Shown here piece by piece: positions 46,418 through 55,315 of a stretch of DNA of 64,000 bases; the first letter of the stretch is position 1, and each line of letters opens with the position of its first letter. The position numbers and the translations under genes are program-made. The DNA lies in contig CAWKCY010000009.1 of the NCBI GenBank assembly GCA_963848195.1, positions 930,001 to 994,000 of the forward strand, in the 5' to 3' direction. The stretch comes from CAVQBP01 sp963848195 (GTDB lineage: Bacteria > Bacteroidota > Ignavibacteria > Ignavibacteriales > Ignavibacteriaceae). The notes beneath the pieces are model-generated. The model had not been told where the DNA came from. It worked only from the letters and a program-made list of their open reading frames with translations, and searched no databases.

Positions 46418-48712
46418 ATGCCCTATAATCATAATGACACTACTTTTGATATTGAGGGGAAGAACTTCCTTTTAGATGAACTTATTTTAAGAAACAGAGC
46501 GCTTGATTCAGCTATGAACGGTATAATTATAACTGATCCAAACAGGCGTGATAACCCTATTATCTTCTGCAACCCGGCATTTGAACGAATAACCGGGTAT
46601 ACAGCCTCCGAAACAATCGGAAGAAACTGCCGGTTTTTGCAGGGACCTGAAACTTCTAAAGAAGCTGTCGCAATGATTAGAAATGCTATCGATAAACTCC
46701 AAAATTATAAAGTAACCCTGATCAATTATAAAAAGGATGGAACAAAATTCTGGAATGAACTTTCTATTTCTCCTGTTATGGATGATAATGGCAATCTCAA
46801 ACATTTTATCGGTATCCAGTCGGATATAACTGAAAGAGTTGAAGCAGAGGCTACTCTTAAAAAGAGTGAAAAAAAATTCAGAAATGTAATAGAAAATCTT
46901 GATAACGGTATCGTTTTAACGGATGAAGAAGGAATTATTGTAGAATGGAATAAAAAGCATGAAGAAATTACAGGAATTAAAGCAAGTGACATTCTCGGAA
47001 AATATTTGTGGGAAATTCCTGATCTGAAAAAACTTGAAAACCATGAACAAATAAAGAAGAGTATTCAAAATTCTTTATTAACGGGCGATGTTCCTCAAAG
47101 TCACCTGGAATATATTGTTTCCCACAGAGATACTTCTAATAAAGTAATAAACGTATTCCCGGTAGCAATAAAAACTGAAAAAGGATTCATGCTTTGCAAC
47201 ATTATCAGGGATATCACAAAACAGCTAAAAGACGAAGAAGAGATAAGAAAATTAAGCAGGGCTGTTGATACTTCTCCTTCTGGTATTTTATTGGCAGACC
47301 TCCAGGGTAAAATTATCTATATAAATCCCAGTATTGTGACAATGGGAAATTATGATGACGATAAGGAAATATTAGGGAAATCCATCTTTGATTTTACAGA
47401 TGAAACCGGCCAGCAGAAATTAAATGAAATAATCCTTCCTATTGTTTTATCAGGGAAAAAATGGAATGGTGAATTGCTGGTTTTTAAGAAAAATGGTACT
47501 ACAATACCTATTGAGATTAGCTGTGCATTGGTAAATCATGAACCTTTGCAGCCTAAATACCTCCTGGCGGTCTTTAATGATATTTCGGATAGAAAAGCAG
47601 CCGAACTTGCCTTAAAACAAAGTGAAAAAAAATATAGGAACGTTGTTGATAACATTAAAGAAGTTATTTTCCAGACTGATAAAGATGGTTTATGGACTTT
47701 CCTAAATCCCGCTTGGGAGGAAATTACAGGGTTTTCTATTAAGGAAAGCATCAGTATAAACTTTCTTAATTTTGTATTTCCTGATGATAGAGAAAGGAAC
47801 TTAAAACTTTTCGAGCCTTTAATTAAGCGTGAAAAAGAATATTGCAGACATACAATCCGTTATATTACTAAAAGCGGTGGATTTAAATGGATTGAAGTAT
47901 ATGCACGACTTACTTTAAATGCAAAGGGAGAAATTATCGGAACTTCCGGCACTCTTAGTGATGTTACAAAAAGAAAAGAAGCGGAAGAAGAGGTAAAACA
48001 ATCCCTGGAAAGAGAAAAAGAATTAAATGAAATGAAATCACGGTTCGTTTCTACAATCTCCCATGAATTTAGAACCCCTTTAACTTCAATCCTCGCATCA
48101 AGCGAACTGCTTCAAAGGTACAATTCAAAATGGTCTGATGAAAAAAAATTGGAGACACTTAAAAGGATAGAAAACTCCGTCCTTTTTATGAATGAAATGA
48201 TAAATGATGTGCTTACTTTGAACCGCGCTGAAACAGGGAATTTGATATTTAATCCGGAAGAAATAGAAATAGTAGAAATTGCTAAAATTATTCTGGAAGA
48301 GATTAATTCGTTGGCTGGCTCACGCCATGAATTCATTACAGATTTCAGCAGCGATTCAATTAGAGTATTCGTCGATGAAAAATTAATTAGAAATATACTT
48401 AGTAATCTACTTACCAATGCCGTTAAATATTCTCCTGCAGGAGGAAAAATTTATTTTTCAATTCATAAAACTCCAAAGGATCTGAAAATTATCATAAAGG
48501 ATGAAGGAATAGGGATCTCTGATGAGGACCAAAAGAAATTGTTCGAGCCGTTTTACAGGGGCTCTAATATCGAAAATATTTCAGGTACCGGGCTCGGGCT
48601 TTCTATTACACAACGGGCTGTTCACCTTCATAAAGGTAATATCAAGTTTAACAGTAAAGTAAATGAAGGTACCGTTTTCAAGATAAATATCCCTTTGGAA
48701 ATAGAAAAATGA
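46418..48712 (+). CDS. LOV-PAS-PAS-PAS sensor histidine kinase (putative blue-light receptor)
   Basis: A 764-residue cytoplasmic kinase without membrane segments. The first domain (about 28-140) is a canonical LOV domain: GRNCRFLQG at 68-76 with the photoactive Cys71, CNPAFERITGY, NYKKDGTKFWNELSISPV and FIGIQSDIT, whose Asn/Gln residues contact flavin. Three more PAS domains (about 150-275, 280-395, 400-530) precede the kinase core. The phospho-acceptor His549 is in STISHEFRTPL; N, G1 and G2 boxes appear as LLTNAVKYSPAGG, DEGIGIS and GTGLGLSI. The stop overlaps the next start (ATGA), so it is co-translated with the LytTR regulator. Light sensing is inferred from the complete motif. Confidence 0.9.
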   Translation: MPYNHNDTTFDIEGKNFLLDELILRNRALDSAMNGIIITDPNRRDNPIIFCNPAFERITGYTASETIGRNCRFLQGPETSKEAVAMIRNAIDKLQNYKVTLINYKKDGTKFWNELSISPVMDDNGNLKHFIGIQSDITERVEAEATLKKSEKKFRNVIENLDNGIVLTDEEGIIVEWNKKHEEITGIKASDILGKYLWEIPDLKKLENHEQIKKSIQNSLLTGDVPQSHLEYIVSHRDTSNKVINVFPVAIKTEKGFMLCNIIRDITKQLKDEEEIRKLSRAVDTSPSGILLADLQGKIIYINPSIVTMGNYDDDKEILGKSIFDFTDETGQQKLNEIILPIVLSGKKWNGELLVFKKNGTTIPIEISCALVNHEPLQPKYLLAVFNDISDRKAAELALKQSEKKYRNVVDNIKEVIFQTDKDGLWTFLNPAWEEITGFSIKESISINFLNFVFPDDRERNLKLFEPLIKREKEYCRHTIRYITKSGGFKWIEVYARLTLNAKGEIIGTSGTLSDVTKRKEAEEEVKQSLEREKELNEMKSRFVSTISHEFRTPLTSILASSELLQRYNSKWSDEKKLETLKRIENSVLFMNEMINDVLTLNRAETGNLIFNPEEIEIVEIAKIILEEINSLAGSRHEFITDFSSDSIRVFVDEKLIRNILSNLLTNAVKYSPAGGKIYFSIHKTPKDLKIIIKDEGIGISDEDQKKLFEPFYRGSNIENISGTGLGLSITQRAVHLHKGNIKFNSKVNEGTVFKINIPLEIEK

Positions 48713-49476
48713 AAAAAATACTGATTATTGAAGATGACCTGGCTATTCAGCAGGTAATTATTGATGTTCTTGAAAATGAAGGTTATAAAATCTTCTCTGC
48801 TCAAAATGGGAAAATAGGGCTTAACCTTGCAAAGGAAATTAAACCTGATTTGATTATTTGTGATGTCATGATGCCCGTTATGGATGGTTATGAAGTCATT
48901 TCAACTTTACTTAAAGATAAAGAGAATTCCCTAATTCCTTTCATTTTCCTCTCTGCAAGAGTTGAAAAAGATAATGTAAGACACGGGATGTATCTCGGTG
49001 CAGATGATTATTTAACTAAACCTTTCAAAATAAATGAATTATTAAATGCTGTAGAAATAAGATTCAAAAGACAGGAACAATTTAAGCAATTAATTAAGGG
49101 AAAGACCAACAATCCCGATAATAAGAATAAAGTTGATATAAATAGTCAAATTGTTTTAAAACAAAGTGGGGAGCCTATACTTGTACAGGTAAATTCGATA
49201 ATCTGCATTACAGCTTTATCCGACTATACTTACGTTTTTACTTCAGAAAAAAGCAAAATAATTGTTAGAAGATCATTAAAAGAATGGGAAAAAATTCTGC
49301 CTGAAAATATTTTCTTAAAAATCCATAGATCGACAATTATAAATATTAACTCAATAGTAAAAATTGAAAACTGGTTTAATAATTCACTTTCTGTAAATCT
49401 AAAGAACATCGAACAAAATTTCATTATCAGCAGAAGGTATACGGGAAAGTTTAAAAATCATTTCCATTATAAATAA
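48709..49476 (+). CDS. LytTR-family response regulator, partner of the LOV kinase
   Basis: A 255-residue transcription regulator. The receiver (1-122) has E8-D9-D10, phosphoacceptor D52 (DLIICDVMMPVMDGYEV), FLSAR and LTKPF. The C-terminal LytTR DNA-binding domain (about 150-250) shows INSIICITALSDYTYVFT, RRSLKEWEKILPENIFLKIHRSTIININSIVKIE and IISRRYTGKFKNHF. It overlaps the LOV kinase stop by 4 bp, so it is the likely phosphorylation target. Targets are unknown; the divergent pectinesterase promoter 2.3 kb upstream and the receiver-kinase gene downstream are candidates only by position. Confidence 0.9.
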   Translation: MKKILIIEDDLAIQQVIIDVLENEGYKIFSAQNGKIGLNLAKEIKPDLIICDVMMPVMDGYEVISTLLKDKENSLIPFIFLSARVEKDNVRHGMYLGADDYLTKPFKINELLNAVEIRFKRQEQFKQLIKGKTNNPDNKNKVDINSQIVLKQSGEPILVQVNSIICITALSDYTYVFTSEKSKIIVRRSLKEWEKILPENIFLKIHRSTIININSIVKIENWFNNSLSVNLKNIEQNFIISRRYTGKFKNHFHYK

Positions 49477-49515
49477 ATCCGTTTCCTCTGCTTTTCATTC
49501 CCCAGCTTAAAGGTT

Positions 49516-49540
49516 AACACCGTGGCTTTAGCCCGGTGTT
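49516..49540 (+). terminator. Hairpin 40 bp after the LytTR gene
   Basis: AACACCG (49516-49522) pairs with CGGTGTT (49534-49540) around TGGCTTTAGCC. There is no U-run, so it may be a repeat-type hairpin rather than an intrinsic terminator. The remaining gap to 49909 has a TTCACTAAAGGTGAA-like palindrome at about 49703 and no gene. Confidence 0.4.
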
Positions 49541-49909
49541 TCAATCGATAAGCACATTCATACTAACCATATTAATTTATGTTCTAAAGTTCGACACTTT
49601 TCATACTGCTTCTTTATTCAGCAGACAGAAAAGAAGGTGAGAACTAGTCTTTTACCGCAAAATTTAGCTAAAGCCTTGACGTAATTATAAATTCAAAAAT
49701 CAGTTCACTAAAGGTGAACTGCAATTGATCTAATCTCTGCCCTATGAGCCAAGCGCTATGCGCCATGCCTATGTCATTAAGTACACTTATTTCAATCAAA
49801 CAACGCTTATTTTTTCTAAAAACCGCTTATCGCATTCCCCTGCTAAATAATTTTATTTTGTCGAATATTTCTATAGACATTGATATATTTATTTAGAAAG
49901 GAAATTCAA

Positions 49910-50992
49910 TTGAATAAAATTCTTGTAATTGAAGACGATGACCTGGTTCGAAACAATATAATTGAGTTACTGAATGAAGAAGGATATGAAACTTACCAGG
50001 CTGAAAATGGAAAAATTGGGATTGAAAAGGCTTACAATATTTATCCGGATTTGATTTTATCCGATATCCTGATGCCTGAAGCAGATGGTTATACTGTATT
50101 AAAAGAAATCCAGAAACGCCACGATACTTCTTCAATTCCTTTTATTTTTCTATCTGCGCGCACCGGAACAAAAGATATAAGATTGGGAATGAATATCGGT
50201 GCGGATGATTACTTAACCAAACCATACAAAGCTGAAGATTTGCTTGCTGCTATCCGTTCGAGATTAAAAAAGAAAAATGATACGGAATTGAAACTGAACC
50301 AGATCTGCAAATCAATATCTCTCTCCCTCCCTCATGAATTTAGAACACCCCTTGTACCTATTCTCGGTTATTCCCAGATTATAAGTGAAAGTATAAACGA
50401 CCTCCCTTTAAGCGAGATCTGCGATATGGCAGATATAATAAATTCATCCGGGTATGAATTATTAAATATGATCGAAAAATTCCTTGTATTCAGCAAACTT
50501 GAAACTTTAAGCTCTTCAAAACAGCAATTTGAACCGGGAAATATTTCCAATAATATTAAAAATAATATCCTTTCAATTGCTTCTGCAGAAGCTGAAAGAA
50601 CCGAAAGAGCGAGTGATCTAAAAGTTAATATTAAAGAGGGATCAGTCGAAATTTCTGAAGAGCATTTTGAAATTCTATTTAAGGAGCTCATAGAGAATGC
50701 ATTTAAATTTTCTTCCAAAGGTACTCCAATTACAGTATTATCATATTATAACAATAACTGCTACTACATTAAAATAACCGATAAAGGAATCGGAATTAAA
50801 CAGGAGTATTTGAATGAATTCGGGGCATTTAGACAGTTTGACCGTAATAAAAACTGTCAGACCGGCACTGGGTTAGGATTGGCAATAGCTTTCAAAATTG
50901 CAGATATTTACAAAATAAAAATTAATATACAGAGCGAAGTACAGAAATCAACTACAATAAATATTTTGATACCCTCAAAAGCCAGTATATAA
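49910..50992 (+). CDS. Receiver-histidine kinase protein (receiver first)
   Basis: About 360 residues in reversed hybrid order: an N-terminal receiver (ILVIEDDDLVRNNIIELL, DLILSDILMPEADGY, FLSART, LTKPY), then a kinase core. The H-box is SLSLPHEFRTPLVPILGYSQ, followed by ELIENAFKFSSKG, DKGIGIKQEYL and GTGLGLAIAF. The start at TTG 49910 is preferred over 49880 because GAAAGGAAATT lies directly upstream and the receiver begins there. The receiver resembles that of the LytTR regulator upstream, so both may be fed by the LOV kinase, with this protein relaying phosphate on or acting as a phosphatase. No sensory domain is present. Confidence 0.85.
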   Translation: MNKILVIEDDDLVRNNIIELLNEEGYETYQAENGKIGIEKAYNIYPDLILSDILMPEADGYTVLKEIQKRHDTSSIPFIFLSARTGTKDIRLGMNIGADDYLTKPYKAEDLLAAIRSRLKKKNDTELKLNQICKSISLSLPHEFRTPLVPILGYSQIISESINDLPLSEICDMADIINSSGYELLNMIEKFLVFSKLETLSSSKQQFEPGNISNNIKNNILSIASAEAERTERASDLKVNIKEGSVEISEEHFEILFKELIENAFKFSSKGTPITVLSYYNNNCYYIKITDKGIGIKQEYLNEFGAFRQFDRNKNCQTGTGLGLAIAFKIADIYKIKINIQSEVQKSTTINILIPSKASI

Positions 50993-51389
50993 TTTTGAAT
51001 ATCTTCAGTGCGATATATTATAAAGTAATATATCAATGCTTGGAACACCGAAGATATTATTATAGCTAAGATAAAAAAGCGTATGTTCTAACCCCCGGCA
51101 GGGGTGAAATAAATAATTATGAAGATTATATTGTGTTCCCCAATACAAACATCTTTTTACTTTTATTTTGTTTCAAGGCTCCTATTGACTTTAATTTTTC
51201 ATATGCTAAATTGCTTACCAGAAGTTGATAATTAATTTTATCAACTTTAAATTCTGGAATTCATTAGGTTGAATTTTGGAATTACGGTTGGATGGAAAAG
51301 TACTTAGGGTCAAACCTAACGAACACCATCCAATCTTTTTTTTATGTAGACTTTGCATACCACATACAACCTACAACAAACCACAACCC
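50993..51389. repeat. Intergenic palindromes between receiver-kinase and esterase genes
   Basis: GATATATTA / TAATATATC hairpin (51012-51034), GGAACACCGAAGATATTATTATAGC-like sequence (about 51043) related to the 38.7-kb tandem repeat, and ACCCCCGGCAGGGGTGAAAT (51091-51110) related to 20290. CATACAACCTACAACA-type strings lie at about 51362. No gene is seen. Confidence 0.5.
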
Positions 51390-53633
51390 TTACTTCATCA
51401 ATACCATCTTCTTTGTTTGAATTATTCCGCCTGCTTTCAAGCTGTAAAAATAGACACCGCTTGCAAGATTACTGGCGTTAAAAGAAATTTTATAAACTCC
51501 TGCTGGTTTTTCTTCATTAACAAGAGTTGCAACCTCTCTTCCAAGGATATCATACACTTTTAGTGTAACAAATGATAGATGACCAATGACAAATGACAAA
51601 TTAGTAGTTGGATTGAAAGGATTGGGATAGTTTTGCTCAAGACTGAAAGAGCCCGGTAAAAGATGAATATTTTCAACTCCGGTAATATTGCCCGGATATT
51701 TTAATCTAAGGTTATCCACATAAATTATTCCGGAATTTATTGAACCTTTAACTGTTGTACCGGCAAGCTGGAGCTCTATCCGGTTTAGAGTCAAAGGATA
51801 AGTCAATCCTGGATTTCCCGTCTGTTGAGCCAAACCGGTCATTGGAGCATTTACATTATCAAAAGAAGTACTATCGTTAAGATATTTTTTCCCGAATCCC
51901 CTGAATGTGCCGGAATTAATATCTGAAAAAAGATAATATAGTTTATGATTGCGTCCGTCCGATTTTACATCAAGATAAATAGAATCTGGAATTCCAAAGA
52001 CGGGGAGATCTTTATTAAGATATATCATATAATTGCCGCTTTGAGAATCGTATGTGTATTTATAATATATCTTAAAAGATGCATCACCCGCAGACTTCTG
52101 ATCCATAGATAGAGAAACAGAAAGTGAATCAAGATTATCACTACTAAATGTCCATCCATCCAGACTTTCAAGTTCATCAAAACTGACAATGCCGCTGGCA
52201 CTTTCAACATTAATAGTTGCAGTATCATTGTAGCCGTTAAATGTGGCAATAATATATGTAGTTCCGTTTGCCACCCCCTTAAAATTGCCTAAAGAATCAA
52301 TTGTCCCGACAGCCGGATTGGTTGATATTAATTTAAACATCGTTATTGGCAGATCGTGCTTTACTGAATCGGCATCATAAGTATTTATGTTTATTTTAAG
52401 GGTATTTATCGTGTCCGTAACAACATTTTTGGGTACTATGACAAAATATTTCACGTCATAAGTTTTAACATAACATGAGTCGGTAGTACTATTAAATGTT
52501 ACATATACATACCCGCTGTCCGAATTGTCTCCCGGTGTAAATACACCATAGGGTTCAATAGTTCCAATTTTACTGTCGCAAGAAAACTGCACCATTGACG
52601 AGGGAAGAATAATAAGATTCCCGTTCTTATCTGTTACATTTGCGTCAAAAGTATAATTGTCATATCTAAAAACTTTTAATGACTTTATAGGAAATTTCAG
52701 ATTGGTAAAATCCTCCGGATTAGAAGAAGAAAGAACGATTAATGAGTAAAAGAAATTCGAGCTGAAGACACGAAGACTATCTTCATTTCCACCATGACCT
52801 GACAGCGGAAAGAATGCTCTATGATTGTAAATCCCAAGCTGCGTTGCGATTCTGGATATAGCCACTCCTCCAAATAATTTAATACCGAAATCTGTAGAAA
52901 TACCGCTGTCTGCCGGTACAACCATATCCAGCAGACCATGTAAATTAGCAACAGGAACTTCTCCTGCATCTATCCATGCAGGATTTTCAATCGCTCCACA
53001 ATAATTTACTATCCCCTTAATTTCTGTTGAATACCCTGGATTTCCGCTATTCCCCTCAATATCACCCCATTTCGCCTGATTGACATCAGCCGGTATTTCA
53101 TTTTCATTCCAGTATGCATAATGAACGGCAATCATAGAACCTGCAGAAGAACCTTCAAGGTAAATTTTTGAAGTATCTATTCCATATTCAGCCGCTTTAG
53201 ACCTGAAGAATCGAACAGCAGCTTTAGCATCCTGAACACCCCGCAGCAGAGCTTCTAATATGGTCTTAACTCCTTTGGGAGTTTCAATGCCGATTCTATA
53301 ATCAATGGTAGCAGACACATAACCTCTCCTTGCAAAGTCATTACAGAATTGATCCATTTCATTTCTGACTCCGGAGATTAAACTTCCACCGTGGATACAA
53401 ACGATTAGAGGCCTCAATTTCAAAGTATCATCCGCTGGTTCGTAAAAATCAAGTTTTAATGGTAAATCGGAGCCATCAAGTGCAGTATTGCTGCCAAATT
53501 GAATATCCTTTTTAACATTTACAGAATTAAAAACGATATCTTTATAACGTGTTCCGGCTCTAGTATCATGCATTGAGCTAAAAATTAAAATGAGTGGAAA
53601 TATTATAGATAAGAAATTGTAAAAAGGCTTCAT
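51390..53633 (-). CDS. Secreted alpha/beta-hydrolase (carbohydrate-esterase-like) with T9SS sorting domain
   Basis: A 747-residue exported esterase. A signal peptide (1-26, DTRAG) precedes an alpha/beta-hydrolase fold with oxyanion motif CIHGGSLISG, nucleophile elbow EGSSAGSM and a probable His in PLSGHGGNEDS (about residues 35-300). Big2-like Ig segments (about 330-485), a carbohydrate-binding-like beta-sandwich (IVSFDELESLDGWTFSS... DNLRLKYPG, about 485-660) and a sorting domain (EQNYPNPFNPTT... TKKMVLMK) follow. It likely removes acyl groups from plant cell-wall polysaccharides. The sorting domain contains an insertion LSFVIGHLSFV read from a heptad DNA repeat (51571-51600). Confidence 0.82.
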   Translation of the reverse strand: MKPFYNFLSIIFPLILIFSSMHDTRAGTRYKDIVFNSVNVKKDIQFGSNTALDGSDLPLKLDFYEPADDTLKLRPLIVCIHGGSLISGVRNEMDQFCNDFARRGYVSATIDYRIGIETPKGVKTILEALLRGVQDAKAAVRFFRSKAAEYGIDTSKIYLEGSSAGSMIAVHYAYWNENEIPADVNQAKWGDIEGNSGNPGYSTEIKGIVNYCGAIENPAWIDAGEVPVANLHGLLDMVVPADSGISTDFGIKLFGGVAISRIATQLGIYNHRAFFPLSGHGGNEDSLRVFSSNFFYSLIVLSSSNPEDFTNLKFPIKSLKVFRYDNYTFDANVTDKNGNLIILPSSMVQFSCDSKIGTIEPYGVFTPGDNSDSGYVYVTFNSTTDSCYVKTYDVKYFVIVPKNVVTDTINTLKININTYDADSVKHDLPITMFKLISTNPAVGTIDSLGNFKGVANGTTYIIATFNGYNDTATINVESASGIVSFDELESLDGWTFSSDNLDSLSVSLSMDQKSAGDASFKIYYKYTYDSQSGNYMIYLNKDLPVFGIPDSIYLDVKSDGRNHKLYYLFSDINSGTFRGFGKKYLNDSTSFDNVNAPMTGLAQQTGNPGLTYPLTLNRIELQLAGTTVKGSINSGIIYVDNLRLKYPGNITGVENIHLLPGSFSLEQNYPNPFNPTTNLSFVIGHLSFVTLKVYDILGREVATLVNEEKPAGVYKISFNASNLASGVYFYSLKAGGIIQTKKMVLMK
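51571..51600. repeat. Heptad repeat inside the T9SS domain of the esterase gene
   Basis: ATGACCA, ATGACAA, ATGACAA units lie within the coding sequence of the esterase. On minus they encode the LSFVIGHLSFV stretch, in place of the YSVPAEEF or YSIPQYGF seen in the sorting domains at 30516 and 22526. The same heptads occur at 14571-14600. Confidence 0.65.
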
Positions 53634-53766
53634 GGATTATTTCCTTATATCAAAATGTTAATTGTGATATTTTAATTTTACAGCCTGAGTCGATTGCAAA
53701 ACTCCGCAGGCGGGAAAACTTCCGCCAATGGATAAGATAATAAAATTGAAAAGAAATTCACAGAAA

Positions 53767-54186
53767 TCATTTGGCATCTGGTTTCATTCTAACCATACAT
53801 CTCACATTTTCATTGTTCAAATACATTTCTACACAACATCCTTCAGGGTCAATACCCGGATTTGAAAGCAGTTCTTTAAATGCTTCTTCTATGCGGGGTA
53901 TGTTATTCATAAAATCATATATCAAAATACTATTATAACTACCTTTTTTAACTATGAATGATTCGCAGCCTAGACTTTCTGCTTCTCCATCATACAATTC
54001 ATTTGCAGCTGCTCTATAGACTATAGCCCCATCTTTTCCGGGAAAAGAAATACCATATAAATTTCTATTCTTATTTGAAGCGATTTTTTCATTTAATCTT
54101 TCAAATGATTTCATTATTCCATCAGGAAAAGATTCAGCTTTTACACAAATCAGCTTCAAATCATCTTCTAAATTAAATTTTTCCAT
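53767..54186 (-). CDS. GyrI-like / effector-binding-domain-type small protein
   Basis: A 139-residue soluble protein. The layout (GIMKSFERLNEKIAS, LYGISFPGKDGAIVYRAAANELYD, ESFIVKKGSYNSILIYDFMNNIPRIEEAFKELL, CVEMYLNNENVRCMVRM) resembles the GyrI/SOUL-type effector-binding fold seen in the C-termini of some AraC and MerR regulators. There is no DNA-binding domain. It may bind a small molecule; the assignment is tentative. The 54187-54625 gap after it holds a CCCGGTT/AACCGGG hairpin (54478-54505) and no other gene. Confidence 0.45.
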   Translation of the reverse strand: MEKFNLEDDLKLICVKAESFPDGIMKSFERLNEKIASNKNRNLYGISFPGKDGAIVYRAAANELYDGEAESLGCESFIVKKGSYNSILIYDFMNNIPRIEEAFKELLSNPGIDPEGCCVEMYLNNENVRCMVRMKPDAK

Positions 54187-54477
54187 ATAATCTTTTTTAA
54201 ATATTTGTATTGTTTAACTTCTTCCATCTAAACTAATCAAACAAAAACAAAAGAGAAAGGTGTCTTTACGCCAATTTAAGTGGTAGTTTGCAATCCGGTC
54301 ACACTTAAATTTAATTAAAAAAAATGCTAATAAGCATAAAGAAAAGAAATCCTCACAGTGGATTTAAAAACTATTCTTTATCGATTATAATGCTGGCTTT
54401 CATATTGCAATTTTAATGATGATAATAGTAGATATTTTTTAGATTAATTTCACATCTCATAAAAAGTTCCGGCTCCT

Positions 54478-54505
54478 CCCGGTTTTAGGGATTTAAATAA
54501 CCGGG
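54478..54505. repeat. CCCGGTT-AACCGGG hairpin followed by GTGATATAAATA
   Basis: The stem is CCCGGTT (54478-54484) with AACCGGG (54499-54505). The trailing TTAATGTGATATAAATA is like the GTGATATATTATT tail of the palindromes at 38.7 kb. It sits about 120 bp upstream of the YciE start. Confidence 0.4.
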
Positions 54506-54625
54506 TTAATGTGATATAAATATTTGATTTTATTAGAACACCTGTTTTTTTTATTTCAATCACAGATGGGAAGTTATTTTCTGTATATATATAATTGTTC
54601 AAAAATCAAAAAAAAAGGAGACACT

Positions 54626-55124
54626 ATGTCAGCAAAAACGTTAAAAGATCTGTTTATAGACGAAGTAAAAGATATGTATAATGCAGAGAACCAATTGACA
54701 AAAGCTTTACCTCAAATGGCAAAGAAAGCATCAAGCGATAAGCTGAGAGAAGCTTTTGAAGAACACTTAAAAGAAACGGAAAATCAGATTAAGCGTCTTG
54801 AGGACGTATTTAAAAGAACTTGATCTGGAACCTAAAGGAAAGACATGCGAAGCGATGAAAGGACTCGTAAATGAAGGCAAAGAGATTATGGATGAAATCA
54901 AAGAACTGGATGTTTTGGATGCAGGTCTAATCTCTGCTGCCCAAAAGGTTGAGCACTATGAAATAGCTTCATATGGTACTTTGATAAATTTCTCCGAAAG
55001 GCTGGGTCTGAAAAAAGCCGGTGATCTATTGAAAGAAAATCTAGATGAAGAATATGCAGCCGATGAGAAGTTAACGAAGATAGCAGAAAGCGAAGTCAAT
55101 AAAAAAGCTGAAGCTGTAAAATAG
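54626..55124 (+). CDS. yciE: YciE/DUF892 ferritin-like stress protein, split by a frameshift
   Basis: A protein of about 165 residues of the YciE/YciF (DUF892) ferritin-like family, associated with general stress and osmotic response. The start at 54626 (MSAKTLKDLFIDEVKDMYNAENQLTKAL) has GGAG 5 bp upstream and is preferred over 54524. The first frame ends QIKRLEDVFKRT; dropping one base from AAAA at 54812-54815 joins ELDLEPKGKTCEAMKGL and continues to ESEVNKKAEAVK. The metal-binding helices (EVKDMYNAE, EHLKETENQ, HYEIASYG, EEYAADE) are all present across the two frames. As read, the product would be a 65-residue stub. Confidence 0.8.
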
Positions 55125-55136
55125 TCGAATAACTAT

Positions 55137-55170
55137 AAAGGGATGAAATTACCTTTTCATCCCTTTTTGT
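55137..55170 (+). terminator. Rho-independent terminator after YciE
   Basis: AAAGGGATGAAA (55137-55148) pairs with TTTTCATCCCTTT and runs into TTTTT. It begins 12 bp after the stop at 55124. Its integrity suggests the gene is, or recently was, expressed. Confidence 0.85.
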
Positions 55171-55315
55171 TAAGATTAAATCAAAAATTGGTTCTGTGAA
55201 GTTTTTTTTACATAAAGCATATAAAGATATGGCTTTTGTAAAAAGAATGGCTTAGAATTAAAAAAATGGTCAAAAACCTACGCTATTTCGTATAGTTTTA
55301 TATGTTAATTCTAAC

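Noticed and set aside
46726..48417. Several minus-strand open frames within the LOV kinase
   Set aside because: They mirror conserved PAS and kinase codons on the other strand and have no family signal.
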